Source: Gemmatimonadota bacterium (GTDB taxonomy: Bacteria > Gemmatimonadota > Gemmatimonadetes > Gemmatimonadales > Gemmatimonadaceae). Taken from it: a stretch of 9,287 nt of DNA. This document shows, piece after piece, positions 6,828 to 9,287 of this stretch. The position numbers and the translations under genes are program-made. The notes beneath the pieces were generated by a model. It ran no database searches. It was not told where the DNA came from and saw nothing but the letters and a program-made list of their open reading frames with translations. The stretch spans positions 1 through 9,287 of the forward strand of contig JARIET010000096.1 in assembly GCA_031127185.1 (NCBI GenBank). Direction: 5' to 3'. Numbering within the stretch: the first letter of the stretch is position 1; every line of letters begins with the position of its first letter.

Positions 6828-7492
6828 CAGCGCGATCGCTTGGGCTTGGCGCGCCGGCTGATGGCGCCGAGGAAACGATCCAGTCCGCGATCGGTCAGGG
6901 GATGTTGTAACAGTGATCGCAGCACGTCGGGCGTGACAATCGCAACGTCAGCGCCTGCAGCCGCCGCAGCGGCGAAACTGGCAGCAGTTCCGGGGCCGGC
7001 CGCTGCAACGTCGCATTCCGCCGAACTGTGGTCGAGTGCCGCGCGCAATTCCGTGATCACGCCATTGCCATTGCCGCCAACGGCGTCCAGCGCGTCGACT
7101 GAGATCGTGACCATGGCCGCGCCGGCGTGAGCGGCAAGAATACCCTGGGCGGCAGAGTAAACCAGCGTGGCTGCGACGGGTATGCCATCGCTGGTGAGCT
7201 TCCGGATCGCCGGAATGGCGTCGTCAATGAACGGGATGGCGATGACGAGGCGGTCCGCGAGTTTCCGCAGATCCTTGGCCCCCTTGACGATATCGGCCGC
7301 GTGAATGGCGGGAACGCTGGCGCAGATCGGGAGGCGGGTGATTCGGCCGACGTCGCCGAGCACTTCGCGCGCATCGGCTTGAGGGGCCTCAGTCGCGATG
7401 ACCGTCGGGGTGGCCACGATGCCATCGATGAGACCGGCATCGCTGGCCCATCGGATTTCATCGGGTGAGGTGGTAGCCAGGAAGATTCGCAT
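6827..7492 (-). CDS. Transaldolase/fructose-6-phosphate aldolase-like protein lacking catalytic residues
   Basis: A 221-residue protein of the small transaldolase (FSA/TalC) family, which forms TIM-barrel decamers. Family features are MRIFLATTSPDEIRWA at the start, GIVATPTVIA (24-33), RLVIAIPFID (81-90), ATLVYSAAQGILAAHAGA (108-125) and a C-terminal HPLTDRGLDRF helix. Against E. coli FSA as I remember it, the chain aligns without gaps to about residue 166, yet the active site is changed: Asp6 to Ala, Asn28 to Thr, Gln59 to Ser, Schiff-base Lys85 to Ala (codon GCC at 7240-7238), Tyr131 to Ser, Arg134 to Ala, Ser166 to Gly; Thr109 is kept. It should not be an aldolase by the known mechanism. 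It has an alanine-rich stretch at 168-179 and a basic tail (RRAKPKRSR). The gene starts 3 nt after truA and overlaps the protease gene (TGATG). Annotation pipelines would probably call it transaldolase; a pseudoenzyme or a new activity is likelier. Confidence 0.88.
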   Translation of the reverse strand: MRIFLATTSPDEIRWASDAGLIDGIVATPTVIATEAPQADAREVLGDVGRITRLPICASVPAIHAADIVKGAKDLRKLADRLVIAIPFIDDAIPAIRKLTSDGIPVAATLVYSAAQGILAAHAGAAMVTISVDALDAVGGNGNGVITELRAALDHSSAECDVAAAGPGTAASFAAAAAAGADVAIVTPDVLRSLLQHPLTDRGLDRFLGAISRRAKPKRSR

Positions 7493-7495
7493 CGC

Positions 7496-8278
7496 TTAGC
7501 GGTTGGCGAGATAGAGGTGGGCGGGGTAGGTCACGCGCTCAAGCGTAAGGCCGCTGGCAGGCGCCGGCGGCGAGACGTCGTCATTGTCCGGGGCGGCAAG
7601 GAGGGCGGTGAAGTCTGCGCGCGAACGCCGCCCGGCGCCGATTTCCAGCATCGTGCCGACAAGGAATCGCACCATGTGGTGCAGAAACCGATTGGCTTCA
7701 ATTTCGAGCGTGAGCAGGCCGTCGGACTTGGTCCAGCGGCAGTCGTGGACCTCGCACTCGTGATTGTCGTCGTCAGGCGCCGTACCGCGAACGGCGAACC
7801 CGCGAAAGACGTGCGTCCCGAGTAACTGCCCGGCACACCAGTCGAGATGCGCCTTATCCGGCGCGACAGGCCCCGGCCACGGATGCAGAAAGCGACGTCG
7901 GAATGGCGACCAACTGTCATCTCGAAGTCCAACCACGTAGCGGTAGCGCCGCCTGGTGGCGCTAAAGCGAGCGTGGAACGAAGGGGCCATCTCGTGCGCG
8001 GCGACGATCCAGACATCGTGCGGTAGCTGCTGATTCAATGCGCGCCGGATACGCTCCGGCGTCCAATGTTCGGCGAGTGTGGCTCCGGCCGCTTGCCCAC
8101 TCGCATGCACTCCGGCATCAGTGCGTCCGGCACCGGTCACCCTGACAGGCCCGCCCGCGAGCCGGTCGAGCGTTGCCTCAAGCACCCCCTGAACCGTGCG
8201 TGTTTCGGGTTGCACCTGCCAGCCGGAGAAGTCCGTTCCGTCGTACTGCACGACGAGCTGGATGGCGCGATCCGGCAT
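7496..8278 (-). CDS. truA: TruA, tRNA pseudouridine(38-40) synthase
   Basis: A 260-residue enzyme that isomerises uridines 38-40 in the anticodon arm of many tRNAs. The start is the ATG at 8278, giving MPDRAIQLVVQYDGTDFSGWQ; the family regularly begins a few residues before the YDGT-x-FSGWQ motif, so the 46-codon upstream extension of the open frame is rejected. The catalytic aspartate is Asp54 in GAGRTDAGVHASGQ. Further landmarks are NQQLPHDVWI (82-91), FHARFSATRRRYRY (101-114), and NRFLHHMVRFLVGTMLEIGAGRR (from 196). Length is normal. It is the first gene of the minus-strand operon, with TAA 3 nt before the next ATG. No good Shine-Dalgarno is seen upstream; a possible -10 box ends only about 10 nt from the ATG. 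Confidence 0.96.
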   Translation of the reverse strand: MPDRAIQLVVQYDGTDFSGWQVQPETRTVQGVLEATLDRLAGGPVRVTGAGRTDAGVHASGQAAGATLAEHWTPERIRRALNQQLPHDVWIVAAHEMAPSFHARFSATRRRYRYVVGLRDDSWSPFRRRFLHPWPGPVAPDKAHLDWCAGQLLGTHVFRGFAVRGTAPDDDNHECEVHDCRWTKSDGLLTLEIEANRFLHHMVRFLVGTMLEIGAGRRSRADFTALLAAPDNDDVSPPAPASGLTLERVTYPAHLYLANR

Positions 8279-8287
8279 TGCAGGGAA

Positions 8288-8314
8288 ATTATCGGGTGGG
8301 GAGCCCCGGTTCAA
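8288..8314 (-). promoter_or_regulatory. Candidate sigma70-type promoter for the truA-pur operon
   Basis: Read on the minus strand, GATAAT (8293-8288) matches five of six bases of the TATAAT -10 box. TTGAAC (8314-8309) resembles a -35 box, with a 15-bp spacer, shorter than the usual 17. Transcription would start about 8281-8283, only a few bases before the truA ATG at 8278. This would make the mRNA leaderless or nearly so, in keeping with the lack of a visible Shine-Dalgarno. Confidence 0.35.
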
Positions 8315-8363
8315 GGAAAAACGCGCGCGTTCGTTACTGATTGACTTTCGCACGAACGTCCGG

Positions 8364-8377
8364 CCAGCTTTTGCTGG
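8364..8377. repeat. Small perfect inverted repeat in the divergent intergenic region
   Basis: CCAGC, a TTTT loop and GCTGG form a 5-bp perfect stem. It lies about 42 bp upstream of the plus-strand ATG, where it could be a regulator site or part of the 5' leader. It is short enough to be chance, and no second copy is seen nearby. Confidence 0.3.
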
Positions 8378-8418
8378 ACAAGGCGGTGACAGGATTCCAG
8401 CCCGCCTCCGCCCCATTT

Positions 8419-9287
8419 ATGACTCCACGCACGCTCGAATCGCTGGCGCACGCGCTGAGTGCCGCGAAGACGCTCGACGCTGCCCTCGTCGCCCTTGCCG
8501 AGTGCGTCGCGGACGTCGACCGCGGGGCATCGGTCGCGTTCCTGCGGGTCGATGCCCGGAGTGGATTGATCGTTGAGCGGCATGACGTGGCCGCGGGCGG
8601 CGTCGCTTCAGCGCCGCTGGAACTGTCCATCGACCAGTTTCCCCGCGGGGTGGTGCAAGGCATCTCCGCGGGGGGGGCATTCGTCGACGTGGGTGACGAG
8701 GCCCCAACGTTTGCGAGGATGCTTGGGTTGTCCCTGGACGCCCCGGCAGGCCGGCTCGCGCTGCGCGGCGTCCGCGTGGATGGGGAACTGGTTGGCATCA
8801 TCGCCCTGCGCGAACCCGTCCGCGTGTTCGGCGTGACTGCCACAGAGCGGGCGGGTCCCATGGCCGCCCTCTTCGATCTTGCGGTCCAACGAACCGTTGA
8901 GCGTGACGCACGCCATGAGGCTCAACGTGCGGTGGAGGACATCTCTCAGCGTCTGCACGCGGAGTACCTTGGCCGGCTTGGTGGCCTCGAGGAACAGCTC
9001 AAGCAGGTGCGTGAATCGACTCCGACACACTCCGGCGGACTGGACCCGCTCGAGGCCGAACGGCAGGCGGCCAAGCTGGCCGAGGAACAGCGGCGTTCCG
9101 CCCGAAAGCTGGCCGCGCTTGAACACCAACTGACGGCTTCGATTGGCCAGCTGGAGCAGGCGCATGTCGAATTGCACCGCCGCAGCGAGTCGCTGCGCCA
9201 ACGGACGCGCACGCTCTACCTGATCGATCGTTTGTTGACTCTCGCAGCGGCAACTGAATCACCGCAACTGCTGGCCGACGGGCTCCT
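8419..9287 (+). CDS. GAF-domain protein with long coiled coil (3' end outside window)
   Basis: An open frame of 289 codons running off the right edge with no stop. Residues about 5-135 look like a GAF sensory domain: an N-terminal helix LAHALSAAKTLDAALVALAE, strand VAFLRVDARSGLIV, and a terminal strand pair RLALRGVRVDGELVGIIALRE. Residues about 155-265 are Glu, Gln, Arg and Leu rich with heptad character, i.e. a coiled coil, interrupted at 199-207 by a Pro/Ser/Gly stretch. The last residues, LYLIDRLLTLAAATESPQLLADG, look like the start of a second GAF domain. The remainder may be another GAF, GGDEF or kinase module, which cannot be told here. The ATG at 8419 is chosen because the GAF helix begins directly after it; an in-frame GTG at 8386 is an alternative. 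No clear ribosome site is seen. Transcription is divergent from truA, so a shared regulatory region is possible. Confidence 0.82.
   Translation, partial: MTPRTLESLAHALSAAKTLDAALVALAECVADVDRGASVAFLRVDARSGLIVERHDVAAGGVASAPLELSIDQFPRGVVQGISAGGAFVDVGDEAPTFARMLGLSLDAPAGRLALRGVRVDGELVGIIALREPVRVFGVTATERAGPMAALFDLAVQRTVERDARHEAQRAVEDISQRLHAEYLGRLGGLEEQLKQVRESTPTHSGGLDPLEAERQAAKLAEEQRRSARKLAALEHQLTASIGQLEQAHVELHRRSESLRQRTRTLYLIDRLLTLAAATESPQLLADGL

Larger units (their letters stand above)
8279..8418. other. Divergent intergenic region (140 bp)
   Basis: This is the only sizeable non-coding gap, lying between truA (minus) and the GAF-domain gene (plus), so it must hold both promoters unless transcription enters from outside. 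It is more AT-rich than its surroundings around 8281-8350. A candidate minus-strand promoter is listed separately. On the plus strand TTGACT at 8341-8346 resembles a -35 box, but I see no convincing -10 at 16-18 bp. A small perfect hairpin CCAGC-TTTT-GCTGG lies at 8364-8377. Confidence 0.6.

Noticed and set aside
8279..8416. Longer TruA start 46 codons upstream
   Set aside because: The family starts just before the YDGT motif; the added residues are basic, show no conserved pattern and would fill the divergent promoter region.
8334..8861. 175-codon minus-strand open frame across the intergenic region and GAF gene
   Set aside because: The Ser/Arg/Thr-rich product has no recognisable motifs, while the plus strand reads a coherent GAF domain and coiled coil through to the window edge.
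1..9287. CRISPR arrays, insertion sequences, tRNA or rRNA genes, phage genes
   Set aside because: No direct-repeat arrays, transposase-like frames, terminal inverted repeats or tRNA cloverleaf patterns were seen; nearly all the DNA is covered by housekeeping genes.

Overview
The window is a G+C-rich bacterial chromosomal segment, organised as one long, tightly packed minus-strand operon. It runs from about 8278 leftwards past the left edge, with a single divergent plus-strand gene at the right end. The taxon cannot be proved from sequence alone. Separate PurS/PurQ/PurL subunits, an outer-envelope style HtrA protease, phosphatidylethanolamine synthesis genes and the codon use fit a Gram-negative high-GC phylum. 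My best guess is Gemmatimonadota, held with moderate-to-low confidence.

Read in the direction of transcription (right to left), the operon is: truA (tRNA pseudouridine synthase), a transaldolase-fold protein without the family's catalytic residues, a DegP/HtrA-type serine protease with two PDZ domains, purB, purC, psd, pssA, purS, purQ, a small zinc-ribbon (zf-TFIIB) protein, and the first 44 codons of purL. The core is de novo purine synthesis. PurS, PurQ and PurL make FGAM from FGAR, PurC makes SAICAR, and PurB makes AICAR and also AMP from adenylosuccinate. Inserted between purC and purS is a complete two-enzyme route to phosphatidylethanolamine: PssA makes phosphatidylserine and Psd decarboxylates it. 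Five junctions overlap by 1 nt (TGATG) or 4 nt (ATGA/GTGA) and one by the 4-nt GTGA at purL, so the genes are probably translated by coupled termination and re-initiation. Two of the apparent gaps (degP-like/purB and purS/purQ) are bridged exactly by tiny open reading frames of 7 and 4 codons that overlap both neighbours.

From 8279 to 8418 lies the only real intergenic space, a divergent promoter region. From 8419 to the right edge a plus-strand gene encodes a GAF-domain protein with a long coiled coil, probably a signalling protein; it is cut by the window end.

The observations most worth following are the transaldolase-like protein, whose active-site residues are nearly all replaced although the fold aligns without gaps; the zinc-ribbon gene wedged between purQ and purL and overlapping purL; the bridging mini-reading-frames; and an unusual acidic-then-nine-arginine tail on PssA. 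I found no mobile elements, CRISPR arrays, tRNA or rRNA genes.
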